DNA of 64,000 bases from an uncultured Methanospirillum sp. (GCF_963668475.1 NZ_OY764544.1:248001-312000); one strand, 5' to 3'; positions 1 to 9,598 are shown, numbered from the stretch's first letter. Numbers and translations: made by a program. The notes: a model not told the origin generated them from the letters alone.

Positions 1-2
1 AA

Positions 3-500
3 CTTCATTTTATTCACCCGATCTATCAATATTCATTTTTCCCATACATGAATTGGTCTCAACAACGATCTCCCGAATGGTGGGGTGATTATAATAGAAT
101 TAAACATAATGGGTTTAAATTTAGCGTATCGTATGAAAGTGTAAGAAATTCTTTGGGTGGTGCATTTTTAGCGGTAATATCTCATGTTGAAATGTTGGGT
201 TATCTTAACGCAATATCAATTATGGAGGGATATGGATTTGCTAAATCTGTTGAGTATCTAATCAATAATGCTCCGGATTATCATCAGGGAAGATTTCGAT
301 TAGGTATGGCCATTATTGCACGATCTAAACTATTTGGATATGTTTATTCTTCTTCACCAATAGGACCTGTTGAAAAATTTGTTGAGAGTTTATTTACTCC
401 TCCTTACGATATTTGGACAGACCATGTTAGAGATACGGAACAAATGATCGAAGAAAAAATTTATAGAGAAATGAGTATTGATAAAGGAAAATATGCTTAA
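3..500 (+). CDS. Hypothetical protein, 5'-truncated by window edge
   Basis: The frame is open from the first bases to the TAA at 498-500. The first ATG is at 48, but the 15 codons before it contain no stop and read like protein, so the gene probably begins outside the window. Near the N-terminus is a WWGDYNRIKH motif followed by an ESVRNSLGGAFLAV helix. I have an impression of this W-W-x-x-Y-N-x-x-K-H pattern from helical proteins of unknown function, some HEPN-like, but cannot assign a family. The sequence is AT-rich like the two minus-strand genes at 730-4157 and unlike the helicase gene after them. No function is assigned. Confidence 0.6.
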   Translation, partial: LHFIHPIYQYSFFPYMNWSQQRSPEWWGDYNRIKHNGFKFSVSYESVRNSLGGAFLAVISHVEMLGYLNAISIMEGYGFAKSVEYLINNAPDYHQGRFRLGMAIIARSKLFGYVYSSSPIGPVEKFVESLFTPPYDIWTDHVRDTEQMIEEKIYREMSIDKGKYA

Positions 501-729
501 TTATTCTCTCCTTATTTGATCCAACCACATAGTAGGCATGTCAATATGTTGGGTTTCATACTCGGCTTTGACAAGGACCAAAGACTGTTAAATCCCAATC
601 CGAGAATCATATTATCTGGTATATATCAGAAATTTGAATCTATACAGAAGTTCTTAAAATTCTCTATGATCATATATTGATACCATTAGAAGGGCATGAA
701 GTTTATTATGTAATTTCAAGAAACTTTAT
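501..729. other. Intergenic, no gene seen
   Basis: About 230 AT-rich bases lie between two convergent genes. Several T-runs could terminate either transcript. No convincing ORF or RNA was found. Confidence 0.5.
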
Positions 730-2802
730 TTACTTCAAATAAGGATTTTTATTTTCCCTCAATATTTGAAAACTGTCAGGTTTTTTACTGATACAAATGA
801 TTTCTGAGTAAGATGAAGTGAGATCCTGAATAATTATACTAATTCCAATCCAATTTTCTGCAGAATATTTACTTAAATTTTCGGAACATCTTTCTTGTAA
901 TGGGACCGCAACATCATCGACGTTATTAATGATTGCTATTGTAAAACCGATTTTTGTTTTAGGATCAAATAATAAGAATGCACCACTTCTTTTTTCTTTC
1001 CGAACTTTTTTCTTTCCATCAAATATTCGTTCGTTTAACTGAAATTGAATATTGGAGTCTAAATTTAGGATGCATTGAGATATCAAAAAATAATTATTAG
1101 GTTTTTCTTGATCCATCTGATCAAGAATTTGCATGATTTCTTTTGGTATGTTAAGTTTGGGAGGTGATTCATGGTATAGATAATAAAGATCAAAAACATC
1201 TAATAAATCCGGATCCAAATGAATGAAAATACCTTCATTATCATCTTTTATTATCGATAATGAAGTATCTTTAATATAAAGGGCAAAAAAAGAAAGTTCA
1301 TCAAAAGATTCGATTCTTTGTAAATTCAAATATTTATTTCTACTAATAATATAATGAAAAAAAATCGTTGAATTCTTAATTAAATCGAGAATTATTTCTA
1401 ATTCATAAATATTTATAGTCCAAGGGTATTCTCCGGTAACGAACATTCCTTGGGTAGTAAACAAAGATAAATTTATTGCGTTAGAAAATAAGGGTTCCAA
1501 AGTAATTGAAACTTGAAAAAGTTGAGTTTTCTCTGTATTATATGTTATTTCTAATATCGGTTGTTTTTTCTCGTTTTGGAATTTTATTATTCCATAATTT
1601 TTAAGATTTGTAACAACCCGATTAGATTGTTCAAAGGCATCTTCAACAAGTTTTTTCAAATCAGTTTTGATGCTATTTATTCCCTTACGTCTCGAATAGG
1701 ACTTAATTATCCCCGATTTTATTTCAAAGAAAATATTAGAATTACCATCTTTTACTAAAAGGTCAATTTCAAATCGTGCATTTTTTTCAGGATAATAGAA
1801 GAGATTTTGATAAATATTTTCTGTAGAAAAAAGTTTCGAAATAACTTTAATTGTTTTTTCTTCAGCATAATCTGATTTATTTTCTATAAATCGAGCCCAA
1901 ATTTTCGTATTTGCAAGTTTTTCTTCCTCCAATAAAAATTCAATAATGGAAGGCATTTTTTGAATTAACATATTGGGAATAAAACAATAATATTTATTAT
2001 CAAAGAAAATTATTGGTTTATTAAAAAATAGATTATAATCTAATGGGGTCTTAAAATCGTTAATTCCATCGCCAAAAGTGCACGAAAGAACTTGCAAAAA
2101 TGAGTTGAACCGGGTTATATTTTCTTCGTCATAAGGAAATAAATTTACTGATATTTCCATTAATCTGTGTGAATTTTCGAAAAGAAATGTATTATAGATC
2201 TCACTTTTAAATCCATATTTTCGCCCTTTTTTATGGGCAATATCAAATCTTCTAATCACTTTTTTGTTAATTGCTTGGATGATAGCCGTGGAGAATTTAT
2301 ATGCATCATTAATTGTAAAGCCATATTTCGTCAAAAAGAAATTGTTAACTGTGGGTTTAAATGAATGTAAATATTCGTCTGTTTGAAAAGGATATCGACC
2401 CGTGTTGGATTGATACAGTAATGAATGAAAGAGAGATAAAGTAAGTATTTTATTAGTTATTGGGTCTCCTCCAATTAAGGAAAAATCCATTTCTGAGAAG
2501 ATATATTTATTAAAGAATTTTTTACCTGCTTCAACTATATAAAAAATACTTTGAGCAGATGGTTTCTCCAATGATGAATTATCTTTTTTTAATCCCAATC
2601 CAATTAAAAATTCTAATAATGGAATATCGGGAATATCTTCAAACAACTGTTCATTTTGATATTTTGGCTGAGTTAGTATTGATACCCATCCAAAAATTTC
2701 TACCATATTGAAGGAATATAGCAAATTTGCAATATTCTCTTGAAGAATCTCGCTTTTTACTTTTGAATCTTCAACAAGTCTTTCTAAATTCTCTTTATTC
2801 AT
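730..2802 (-). CDS. PD-(D/E)xK nuclease-like protein of a putative defence module
   Basis: A 690-residue, very AT-rich gene. The only recognisable catalytic signature is in the middle: FEIDLLV (E345, D347), then after a short loop FFEIKSG (E360, K362). This is the D...ExK arrangement of the PD-(D/E)xK nuclease fold, followed by a helix rich in Lys and Glu. The N-terminal ~330 and C-terminal ~280 residues match nothing I know, and no signal peptide or membrane helix is seen, so it is probably cytoplasmic. It lies 62 bp downstream of the 430-residue gene on the same strand. That gap holds its own TATA-like sequence and a GAAGGA ribosome site before the ATG. Its position beside a DUF1998 helicase suggests an anti-phage or anti-plasmid nuclease, which is an inference. 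A nucleic-acid repair role is the main alternative. Confidence 0.65.
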   Translation of the reverse strand: MNKENLERLVEDSKVKSEILQENIANLLYSFNMVEIFGWVSILTQPKYQNEQLFEDIPDIPLLEFLIGLGLKKDNSSLEKPSAQSIFYIVEAGKKFFNKYIFSEMDFSLIGGDPITNKILTLSLFHSLLYQSNTGRYPFQTDEYLHSFKPTVNNFFLTKYGFTINDAYKFSTAIIQAINKKVIRRFDIAHKKGRKYGFKSEIYNTFLFENSHRLMEISVNLFPYDEENITRFNSFLQVLSCTFGDGINDFKTPLDYNLFFNKPIIFFDNKYYCFIPNMLIQKMPSIIEFLLEEEKLANTKIWARFIENKSDYAEEKTIKVISKLFSTENIYQNLFYYPEKNARFEIDLLVKDGNSNIFFEIKSGIIKSYSRRKGINSIKTDLKKLVEDAFEQSNRVVTNLKNYGIIKFQNEKKQPILEITYNTEKTQLFQVSITLEPLFSNAINLSLFTTQGMFVTGEYPWTINIYELEIILDLIKNSTIFFHYIISRNKYLNLQRIESFDELSFFALYIKDTSLSIIKDDNEGIFIHLDPDLLDVFDLYYLYHESPPKLNIPKEIMQILDQMDQEKPNNYFLISQCILNLDSNIQFQLNERIFDGKKKVRKEKRSGAFLLFDPKTKIGFTIAIINNVDDVAVPLQERCSENLSKYSAENWIGISIIIQDLTSSYSEIICISKKPDSFQILRENKNPYLK

Positions 2803-2864
2803 AAGATTCCTTCGAAATTTGAATATAATAATTTTGTATAAATATTATTATTATGTATTAGTAA

Positions 2865-4157
2865 TTATTCAGTCCAAATATTTGTCCCTGATAGATCATA
2901 TGGTAACTTATGTCCCCTCATTTTCGGATGAGTAGAAAGAATAATTCGGAGATTTCTGATACCCGTATATACTTTAATCATAATTTCTTTTTGCATAAGA
3001 AGGTATTTTTGGTCAAAAGAATTATCATTTACAATATGGGCTGGTTTTTGTCGTTCTATTCTTACTTCTTTTAGAGGTTTAATTATTTCTGGAATTACTT
3101 GATTATCAACTGGATGATAGTCTCGGTTTAACCATTCCTCCAATAATTGTATTGTTCCTTTTTGATCAATTCGAACCTTACCTTCACATATTTCTGTTTC
3201 TCGTTCGAATGAAATACCAAGAGGTTTAAAGAACGATTTATTCAAGTTTTCTGAAAGTATCTTATCAAGTAAGTGGATAAAATCTTTGTACTCTTTTTCT
3301 GTTGGTCTAATTAAAAAGGTGAATTCAGGCGGTTTTTGGTCAGAATAATCAGTCCTAAAAAGTTCACATAATCCTATAATTTTAAAACTTTCATTAATAT
3401 TACGAATTTCACAAAGTAATGCATCAAAAATAGAAATACCATTTGTCCAATTTCCCAAAATGGTGCGCTCATAATAATCAGGATGTAGTTTATATGATCC
3501 ATCAAGTATTTTGGCATTCCAAATTTGTTGATGTTGAGGCGTGAGTTTAAAAAGATACCAAAGATAAACAGCAACAGCTCGTTCAGATCTTTCATTATAA
3601 GAAAACCCGAAAGTCTGTAAATTTATCTTATCAGAATCTTTCATACATTCCGAGTCATAAAATTCATCTTTTACTCCAACTGAACCCGAAATATCTGTAT
3701 TAGAATAACAGTAACGAGGATCATTTCGATAAAACTCTAGAACCGATAAATCAAAGGAGTAATATGTTAATTGGGGTTCCCCTAATGCCAATTTAAGAGT
3801 AAATGGTCGTTCGAAATATTGGTTTGAATCAACAATTGTAGTTAGATGTTGAGGGCTTGGATAAAAACAACAATTATCTAAACCGATTTTTGTGATTTTT
3901 TCAAGTTGGATGTCAATAGATTCAGGTTTAAATGCTTTTACAAAAGGATTTGGATGTCCATCTCCATAGTTTAAAGAGATTTTTTCTTCATTTAGCAAAT
4001 CAATAATAATTAATTGAAATAATTCCATATTCAAATTAATATTAGAAAGAATGGTTTTTGTAGGACACCCGTTAAAATCTTTTGATGAGAGATAATAATC
4101 TGTAATTGTAGAGAGAACTATTTGCGTTTCGATTTTATCATCAATTTTTTGGTTCAT
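2865..4157 (-). CDS. Conserved hypothetical protein of putative defence module
   Basis: A 430-residue soluble protein. Residues ~10-70 look like a winged-helix or helix-turn-helix domain (a TKTILSNINLNMELFQLIIIDLL-like helical stretch, then a beta-hairpin). The middle contains an ordered, conserved-looking block: FGFSYNERSERAVAVYLWYL, then HQQIWNAKIL, LHPDYYERTILGNW, FLIRPTEKEYKDFI and LLDKILSENLN. This block gives the impression of a widespread family of unknown function, but I cannot name it. No catalytic motif is evident. It starts 71 bp from the divergently transcribed helicase gene and precedes the nuclease-like gene on its own strand. It could be a DNA-binding specificity or adaptor subunit, but that is a guess from context. 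Confidence 0.65.
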   Translation of the reverse strand: MNQKIDDKIETQIVLSTITDYYLSSKDFNGCPTKTILSNINLNMELFQLIIIDLLNEEKISLNYGDGHPNPFVKAFKPESIDIQLEKITKIGLDNCCFYPSPQHLTTIVDSNQYFERPFTLKLALGEPQLTYYSFDLSVLEFYRNDPRYCYSNTDISGSVGVKDEFYDSECMKDSDKINLQTFGFSYNERSERAVAVYLWYLFKLTPQHQQIWNAKILDGSYKLHPDYYERTILGNWTNGISIFDALLCEIRNINESFKIIGLCELFRTDYSDQKPPEFTFLIRPTEKEYKDFIHLLDKILSENLNKSFFKPLGISFERETEICEGKVRIDQKGTIQLLEEWLNRDYHPVDNQVIPEIIKPLKEVRIERQKPAHIVNDNSFDQKYLLMQKEIMIKVYTGIRNLRIILSTHPKMRGHKLPYDLSGTNIWTE

Positions 4158-4177
4158 AAAACCTCGGATTCAATTAA

Positions 4178-4213
4178 ATAGATATTTCGATAATAACGCC
4201 AATAAATATCTAT
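4178..4213. promoter_or_regulatory. Mirror-image divergent promoter/operator
   Basis: A perfect 10-bp inverted repeat (ATAGATATTT at 4178-4187 and AAATATCTAT at 4204-4213, 16-bp spacer) lies between the divergent starts at 4157 and 4229. Each arm is an archaeal TATA-like sequence centred about 20-25 bp from the nearest start codon. This suggests paired promoters giving leaderless messages, or a shared operator that would switch both sides together. Confidence 0.55.
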
Positions 4214-4228
4214 GTCTTTCGGTGCTCT

Positions 4229-7200
4229 ATGACCTTAAACCCTATTACTTTTGCGGAACAGGTAAACCGACAGTTCCTCAGATATCAACTCACTGCCTTC
4301 CCTCTATCTGACCCGGACCTTGAAAACCAGGCCCGAATCATGCTCGGCGCTACCGGTGAAGAATCACACCTGGTCAAGGGACCGTATATCTCCCTATCAC
4401 GTTCTTTTGCTGAGGGATCCGCTCTTGAGGATCTCGTGAGAGAAAAACGTCTGCATCCTGCTGTCGCGGGAATTGCAGATCATCCCCGAATGTTTGCCCA
4501 TCAACAGGCAGCCTTCGATGCCGTCACCTCAGGAAAACACTGCTTGGTCTCAACCGGTACCGGATCTGGAAAGACCGAATCTTTTCTTTACCCAATACTC
4601 GATCACTGCTTTAAGCTCAGGGATGCTGGAGCACCTCAGGGAATAGTCACAATACTCGTGTACCCGATGAATGCGCTCGCAATAGATCAATTAGAACGCC
4701 TTCGCCATCTCCTTGCCGGCACAGGAATTTCTTTTGGAATGTATATCGGTTCTACTCCGGAGGATGAATCAAAGCTCGGCGATTACAAGCGAATGCAGAA
4801 AGGAGAAGGGAAAGGGGAATTCATCCGATATAAAGAACAAAATAAGCTTCATCCACATATAACAATCTCACCATACGAAGAAAAATTAACAGAACAGGAG
4901 ATGCGGATTGAACCACCTCGGATCCTCCTGACAAATATCAATCAGCTCGAATACCTCATGACTCGGGGCCGGGATCTTGGGATGTTCCAGGATGCTCCAC
5001 TCCGGTTCATTGTCTTTGACGAAGCCCATACGTACTCAGGTTCACGAGGGGCCGAAGTATCTGTGCTCATTCGCCGACTTCGTGCATTCTGTAACAAAGG
5101 AGCGGATGATGTCATCTGCATCGGAACCAGTGCCACCATAGTAGATCGCAAGTATGGAGACGAAGCAGGGAAACGATTTGCTCATCGGTTCTTTGGAGTA
5201 AATTCTGAAAACCTGGAGATAGTCAAAGAAACATATGCTGAAGAAGACTGGCCGAAATCCCGGTTTAAACCAAAACCAGTAGGAGAAGACGCGCCTCAAT
5301 TATTCGAAGACACCCTTACAGCTCTTGATAATGAGGATGATCCTTCCGGCCTGTATGATGTATTGGAACGCCTCTCTCTTGTTGTTGATAAAACAATTCC
5401 TCCCCGTGTTGGTCTGTACGACTCACTCAAATCAAGCGAGGTCGTGAAGGTAATTTATGAAACCTTAAGCCGACCATTCTACATCACCGAAGCTACACGG
5501 AAAGTATGGAAAACTCTGGGAAGATATGCTCCAACAAGAAACGATGAATTTGAACTCCTCACGTACCTTGCCCTTGGAGCTGCAGCAGAAAAAGATGGAT
5601 ATCCTCTCATCAGGCCTCAACTCCATTTCTTTACCCGTGGTCTTGCAGGAGCGGTTTCCGTTCTGCATGATCTCCAGGAAGGAGATACCCTCGCTGAATT
5701 ATTCTTCTCCCGAAGCAGGGCTGAACAGAAGTATCCGGATCTGTTGCCTGAGGCAATTCTTCCGGTAGTCTCGTGTAAAAATTGCGGGCAGCACTTTTTC
5801 CAACTTTTTGTTGAACATCTCACAGAAGAAGATGGGTTGTGTGGTGGATGTGCTGAAGGAGATAAAGGTCAGATATTCTGGCCTCGGACGGCTGATGGAG
5901 CAGGGAAGAAACTCACTATCACAAATCGGTTTGTCATTGAAGACGACTCTGAAGATGACGACATTACAACCAGCCTGGATAAAAAAAGGGTTGAAGCATA
6001 TTTCTGTCGGTTTTGTGGAACAATTCACAAAAAGAAATCAGATCACTGTGATAATCCCCAGTGCAAACGGGAGACCGATCTGGTTCCCATTTATGTTTTG
6101 CTTGATCATGGAGAAGTGAAATCCTGTCCAAGTTGTCAGTATAAAGGAACAAAACGGGGAGGAAAGACCCTTTCCCCTCTCAGGCCATTACTGGCTGTGG
6201 AAGTGGCTGATGTTCATATCCTTGCTCAGGATATGATAAACGCTCAAAGCATAGATAACCGAAAAATTATTCTCTTTGCTGATAATCGGCAGGAAGCAGC
6301 ATTTCAGGCTGCATGGATGGCAGATCATGCCAGGCGGTATTATCTCCGGCATCTGATGTACCGGTTTATCAAGGAATCCGACACCCCTGTCTCTGTCGGA
6401 GATCTAGTAGAAAAAATCAACACACTCTTTAAACAGGATAAAAATCTCGCCAGAACTCTTGCCCCTGAGGTTTATCTCAATGTGATTGAGGAAGCCTATA
6501 GTTTAAAGATGGAGAAATCCATGAAAAAATTCCTCCGGATACTCATCTTGAGAGAATTAACGACCAGTTACAAACAGCGTGACAGTCTTGAAACATGGGG
6601 AATTATCCAAATCCTCTATCATGGAATCGATGAAAAGGATGAAACGGTCATTGAACTAGCCCGACGTTATCATCTCTCACCGGAAAATATGACTGCCGGG
6701 ATCTCTTCCTTCCTTGACATTCACCGAAAAGGTGCGATTTTCTGGGATGAAATGGAGCCTATCTTCTCACATTACTGGAGTCCGGGGAGTGAAGATGTTC
6801 AACGCGGTTTCATGCCTCTTATCGATTTCCCCCCCAAAGGATTGAAACTCAAACGAGAGAAGAACGATAAAGAAGGATTCGTGAAAGGTATCATTGCTGA
6901 TGGTGGCATGACCGGTTCAGTATCGTTTGTGAAAAATTGGGGAATAGAGCCGGATCTGATTCCTCAGTTGCTGGAAGATGTCTGGGAAGGATTGGTGAAT
7001 AAGTGGCATATTCTCACCCCGGTCACCCTGAAAGATGCAAAGAACCGGGCATTATCCGGCGCAAGCGGAGTGTATCAGATCAATTCCGCTAAAGTAGGGA
7101 TAATATCTCAGTTTGAGCGCCATCGATGTTCTATTTGTAATCGTGTCCACACCCGTGAATCTCCTGGTCAGGCTTGCACAAAGTTCCGGTGTAAAGGGCA

Positions 7201-9598
7201 TACACGGTTTGAAGAACCTCCAGAGGATGAGTATAACGTCAGTCTTCTGGGCCGTGAATTAACCATGATTATGGCTCGGGAACATACCGCTCAGGTTCCT
7301 GCGGAAGATCGACAATACATTGAGAAACAATTCAAAAATCCGAAGGGAAGCATAAATTGTCTTGTTGCGACACCAACGCTGGAACTGGGTATCGATATAG
7401 GATCTCTTGATATGGTCCTGATGAGGAATGTTCCCCCATTACCTGCAAATTATTGGCAACGTGCTGGGAGAGCCGGCAGACGAAACAGAATGGCAGTAAT
7501 TTACACTTATTGCAATCGGAAAGCCCATGACGAATATTTCTTCGAAGATCCGATGCGGCTTCTGAGTGGAACAATATATCCTCCCCGGTTAAATCTAAAG
7601 AATCCGGTCATGATACGCAAACATGTTCATGCAACAGTGTTGGCTCAATTAACTCAGATATCTCAACGGGATAACCCAACTGATGCAGATAGAGCAATCT
7701 ATCAGACGTTACGGGAAGCATTTCCACCTTTTGTTTCTGGATACCTCTTCAAAGAAGATCGCAGGTATCGAACAGAACTGATTGATCTATCCAACCTGAT
7801 GACCACAATTCATGATAACGAATCTGCTTTATTATCAAGCGTTTTGAAAATATTTTCAGAACAATGGCCGTCTGATAGTGTTGATGAAGTCCAGGATAAG
7901 GTAATACAGCAATATCTCGATGAACTTCAACCAAACCTTTCAGAACAGGTAAAACTCATTCACCAGAGGTTCATGTGGGCTATCAATAAAAGGAATGAAC
8001 TGAACCAGAAAGAAGAAGAATTGTCCACATTAGAAGAGCTGGATGAACGTCTGAGAAGACGCTGTAAAGAATATATTTCAGAAATTGCCGGACGAAGCCT
8101 TGATAATTATACGCTCAACGTCCTCGGTAGATATGGTTTTCTACCCGGATACGCAATAAATCAGGGTTCTATCACGGGATTTGCGAGTAATACCTTCTCA
8201 ACCGGGTGGATGAGAAAGACCTTTGAATTAACGAGACCTGAAATCCTGGCACTCAGGGAATTCGTTCCTGGAAATATCATATATGCAAATGGTGGGCGAT
8301 ACAAAGTTGCATACTATCATCTTCCATTCGGTGAAGAGGGTATTAATCCTGAAAAATATGTTGCAAATATCAGGACGATGAGAATATTTGAGGAAAAAAA
8401 TCGCCCCGATGGATATGCTGAGGATCAAGTAATAGAATTATCGGGAATTCCAATTAGTGATACGGAACTGTCATTTATCTCGCATGTATCAGATGAAGAA
8501 ACAAACCGGTTTAAACTACCTGTAGCAATTCTCGGTGAATTACGGAGAGAGCACCGTGGGATTGATAAATATGTATCAGGAACGGTTGAGTTTTCGCACT
8601 TACATGGGCAAAAAATCCGGCTGATCAATATCGGTCCTTCGGATAAGGTTGCTGAGGGGACTTTGGGATATCCTGTGTGCCGGGTTTGTGGAGCAGCACG
8701 GTCACCATATGCTTCTTCAAAGGAACTTGAAAATTTCTATGAAATTCATGAGAAAAATTGTCATGAGAAACCCGGATATCTCTGCTTTAGTGCTGATGCC
8801 CAGGTTGATGGATTACTTTTTGAAAGTCTTCCTTCAAAAGCAGATGCAGTAAACCTTGCAGAAGGAATACGAATTGCTTCGAATGTATCTTTAGAAATGG
8901 AACCTGATGACTTTCAGATTCTCATTTTACCTCAAGATGAAGAAGTGTTTAATGTCTTGGTGTATGATCCCATGCCTGGAGGTTCTGGGATTATTAATCA
9001 GATTCTCGATGAATGGACTGATCTCGTTGATAAAGGAATAAATGTATTAAAGAAATGTCAGGGAGGATGTGAAAAGGCATGTTATGATTGCATGAAAAGT
9101 TATTCAAACATGCTCTATCACCAGGAATTAGATCGTCATACTGCGGTAAGTCTTCTTGAAGGTCTTAAAAATGAAGCATCTCATGTCTGTTATATCCCGC
9201 CAATCATCGAAGAAACTATTCCAGAAGGCGAATCGACAAATACGATAGAGATGATTTTAGGGTCAAAACTAGATTCCTATGGATTTCCCACATTTCAGAC
9301 TCAGGTAAAAATTAAATTAAGTTCAAGTTTGACTACAACTCCTGATTTTTATTACTCAAATCATGATGGTTCGATAAAAATAGCAATTTATCTTGATGGA
9401 TTATCACGAGGGATTCATGGGAATCCGGAGCAAGAAGCAAAGGATAATTATATCCGGACCATGTTGCATTCGAAAGAAAGGGTTACAGTAATATCAATAC
9501 CTGCTACGTATGTAACCGACGATCCAGGGGCATTACGATGGAAAATGAAGGAAATTGCACTTGCATTACAGGACTTCGATAAAGAAGAAAAAATTTGA
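4229..9598 (+). CDS. Giant DEAH helicase, DUF1998 type, with C-terminal Vsr-like nuclease domain (DruE-like)
   Basis: A 1789-residue superfamily 2 helicase. Walker A is GTGSGKT (residues 110-116), DEAH is 264-267, and GTSAT motif III follows near 300. The insertion with IILFADNRQEAAFQAAW (~680) is typical of DUF1998-group helicases. Motifs V-VI (ATPTLELGIDIGS ... QRAGRAGRR) lie at ~1045-1085. Several zinc-binding Cys clusters (CKNCG, CRFCG, CPSCQ, CSICN, CRVCG) punctuate the protein. The CQGGCEKACYDC cluster (~1609-1623) ends the DUF1998 region. The last ~120 residues resemble a Vsr/DUF559-like nuclease (TPDF, D1706; IAIYLDG, D1723, then a His and a D..R helix). Length and layout recall DruE, the hallmark of Druantia phage defence. 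GC content is clearly higher than in the divergent partner genes. Alternatives are a DISARM-like DrmA/B fusion or an MrfA-like repair helicase, although MrfA is much shorter. Confidence 0.8.
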   Translation: MTLNPITFAEQVNRQFLRYQLTAFPLSDPDLENQARIMLGATGEESHLVKGPYISLSRSFAEGSALEDLVREKRLHPAVAGIADHPRMFAHQQAAFDAVTSGKHCLVSTGTGSGKTESFLYPILDHCFKLRDAGAPQGIVTILVYPMNALAIDQLERLRHLLAGTGISFGMYIGSTPEDESKLGDYKRMQKGEGKGEFIRYKEQNKLHPHITISPYEEKLTEQEMRIEPPRILLTNINQLEYLMTRGRDLGMFQDAPLRFIVFDEAHTYSGSRGAEVSVLIRRLRAFCNKGADDVICIGTSATIVDRKYGDEAGKRFAHRFFGVNSENLEIVKETYAEEDWPKSRFKPKPVGEDAPQLFEDTLTALDNEDDPSGLYDVLERLSLVVDKTIPPRVGLYDSLKSSEVVKVIYETLSRPFYITEATRKVWKTLGRYAPTRNDEFELLTYLALGAAAEKDGYPLIRPQLHFFTRGLAGAVSVLHDLQEGDTLAELFFSRSRAEQKYPDLLPEAILPVVSCKNCGQHFFQLFVEHLTEEDGLCGGCAEGDKGQIFWPRTADGAGKKLTITNRFVIEDDSEDDDITTSLDKKRVEAYFCRFCGTIHKKKSDHCDNPQCKRETDLVPIYVLLDHGEVKSCPSCQYKGTKRGGKTLSPLRPLLAVEVADVHILAQDMINAQSIDNRKIILFADNRQEAAFQAAWMADHARRYYLRHLMYRFIKESDTPVSVGDLVEKINTLFKQDKNLARTLAPEVYLNVIEEAYSLKMEKSMKKFLRILILRELTTSYKQRDSLETWGIIQILYHGIDEKDETVIELARRYHLSPENMTAGISSFLDIHRKGAIFWDEMEPIFSHYWSPGSEDVQRGFMPLIDFPPKGLKLKREKNDKEGFVKGIIADGGMTGSVSFVKNWGIEPDLIPQLLEDVWEGLVNKWHILTPVTLKDAKNRALSGASGVYQINSAKVGIISQFERHRCSICNRVHTRESPGQACTKFRCKGHTRFEEPPEDEYNVSLLGRELTMIMAREHTAQVPAEDRQYIEKQFKNPKGSINCLVATPTLELGIDIGSLDMVLMRNVPPLPANYWQRAGRAGRRNRMAVIYTYCNRKAHDEYFFEDPMRLLSGTIYPPRLNLKNPVMIRKHVHATVLAQLTQISQRDNPTDADRAIYQTLREAFPPFVSGYLFKEDRRYRTELIDLSNLMTTIHDNESALLSSVLKIFSEQWPSDSVDEVQDKVIQQYLDELQPNLSEQVKLIHQRFMWAINKRNELNQKEEELSTLEELDERLRRRCKEYISEIAGRSLDNYTLNVLGRYGFLPGYAINQGSITGFASNTFSTGWMRKTFELTRPEILALREFVPGNIIYANGGRYKVAYYHLPFGEEGINPEKYVANIRTMRIFEEKNRPDGYAEDQVIELSGIPISDTELSFISHVSDEETNRFKLPVAILGELRREHRGIDKYVSGTVEFSHLHGQKIRLINIGPSDKVAEGTLGYPVCRVCGAARSPYASSKELENFYEIHEKNCHEKPGYLCFSADAQVDGLLFESLPSKADAVNLAEGIRIASNVSLEMEPDDFQILILPQDEEVFNVLVYDPMPGGSGIINQILDEWTDLVDKGINVLKKCQGGCEKACYDCMKSYSNMLYHQELDRHTAVSLLEGLKNEASHVCYIPPIIEETIPEGESTNTIEMILGSKLDSYGFPTFQTQVKIKLSSSLTTTPDFYYSNHDGSIKIAIYLDGLSRGIHGNPEQEAKDNYIRTMLHSKERVTVISIPATYVTDDPGALRWKMKEIALALQDFDKEEKI

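Noticed and set aside
4942-9000. Many antisense and shifted frames of 60-110 codons inside the helicase gene
   Set aside because: They follow from the codon composition of one long real gene and show no motifs or ribosome sites.
730-9598. Calling the locus DISARM or canonical Druantia
   Set aside because: No DNA methylase, PLD protein or recognised Druantia partner is seen; only the helicase architecture matches, so I kept it as DruE-like.
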